64,000 bases of DNA. Source: Alitta virens (lineage: Eukaryota; Annelida; Polychaeta; Phyllodocida; Nereididae). A program made the translations under genes and the position numbers. Below the pieces are notes generated by a model. That model made no database searches, was not told the DNA's origin, and was given only the letters and a program-made list of their open reading frames with translations. Numbering within the stretch: position 1 is the first letter of the stretch; every line of letters begins with the position of its first letter. The DNA lies in assembly GCA_932294295.1 (NCBI GenBank), contig OW028585.1, positions 27,787,902 through 27,851,901 on the forward strand, written 5' to 3'. This document shows, in pieces, positions 63,968 through 64,000 of this stretch.

Positions 63968-64000
63968 TACAATAAAATACAATGCAATTCAATACAATAC
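63968..64000. repeat. (AATAC)n run at the window end
   Basis: 'acaatacaataaaatacaat' with further AATAC units, cut by the window edge. It may be a retroelement tail, as near 0.6 and 56.2 kb. Confidence 0.6.

Overview
This is an AT-rich stretch of animal genomic DNA, almost certainly from a marine invertebrate. The sequence alone does not settle the phylum. The receptor type and the repeat landscape fit a deuterostome such as a hemichordate or echinoderm, but this is inference. There are no bacterial operons, no CRISPR array and no prophage.

Only one convincing protein-coding gene is present. It is a complete, intronless rhodopsin-family GPCR of 356 residues (59361-60431, + strand) of the allatostatin-A/galanin type. 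Its TM3 DRY motif reads LRY. A plausible core promoter (two CCAAT boxes, a TATA-like box and an initiator) lies about 2 kb upstream. A ~126-bp tandem duplication lies just upstream of the start codon.

Nearly everything else is repetitive DNA or its remains, in four groups. (1) tRNA-headed SINEs in both orientations, in three forms called A, B and C here. The A form ends in an ATCT/GATA tail that appears to have seeded three large GATA microsatellites. (2) Non-autonomous DNA transposons: a 2.2-kb TTA-flanked element (19270-21486), a TTAA-flanked 405-bp element (13220-13624), a 302-bp element with 40-bp inverted repeats (15581-15882), a palindromic family with seven copies (MITE-D), a family with ten copies (MITE-E), and a ~585-bp family with two copies (K). 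(3) Retroelement remains: a candidate solo LTR inside a minisatellite (29911-30384), a LINE reverse-transcriptase C-terminal relic (33095-33200), and LINE 3' tails near 0.6, 27.9 and 56.2 kb. (4) Satellites and microsatellites, notably a 28-bp array at 29-30 kb, a 17/23-bp array at 41-46 kb and a 20-bp array at 46.6-47.4 kb.

Layout: 0-19 kb is scattered SINEs and MITEs; 19.3-21.5 kb is the large composite transposon; 22-40 kb is SINEs, MITEs, the solo LTR and LINE relics; 41-47.4 kb is dominated by minisatellites; 48-57 kb is MITEs and SINEs; 57-60.4 kb is the receptor locus; 60.5-64 kb is its AT-rich 3' flank. Long open frames inside the arrays are by-products of repeat units and are not annotated as genes. 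I found no multi-gene system. The observations most worth a second look are the LRY receptor and its promoter, the large composite transposon, and a pair of ~220-bp similar segments at 11.3 and 28.8 kb.
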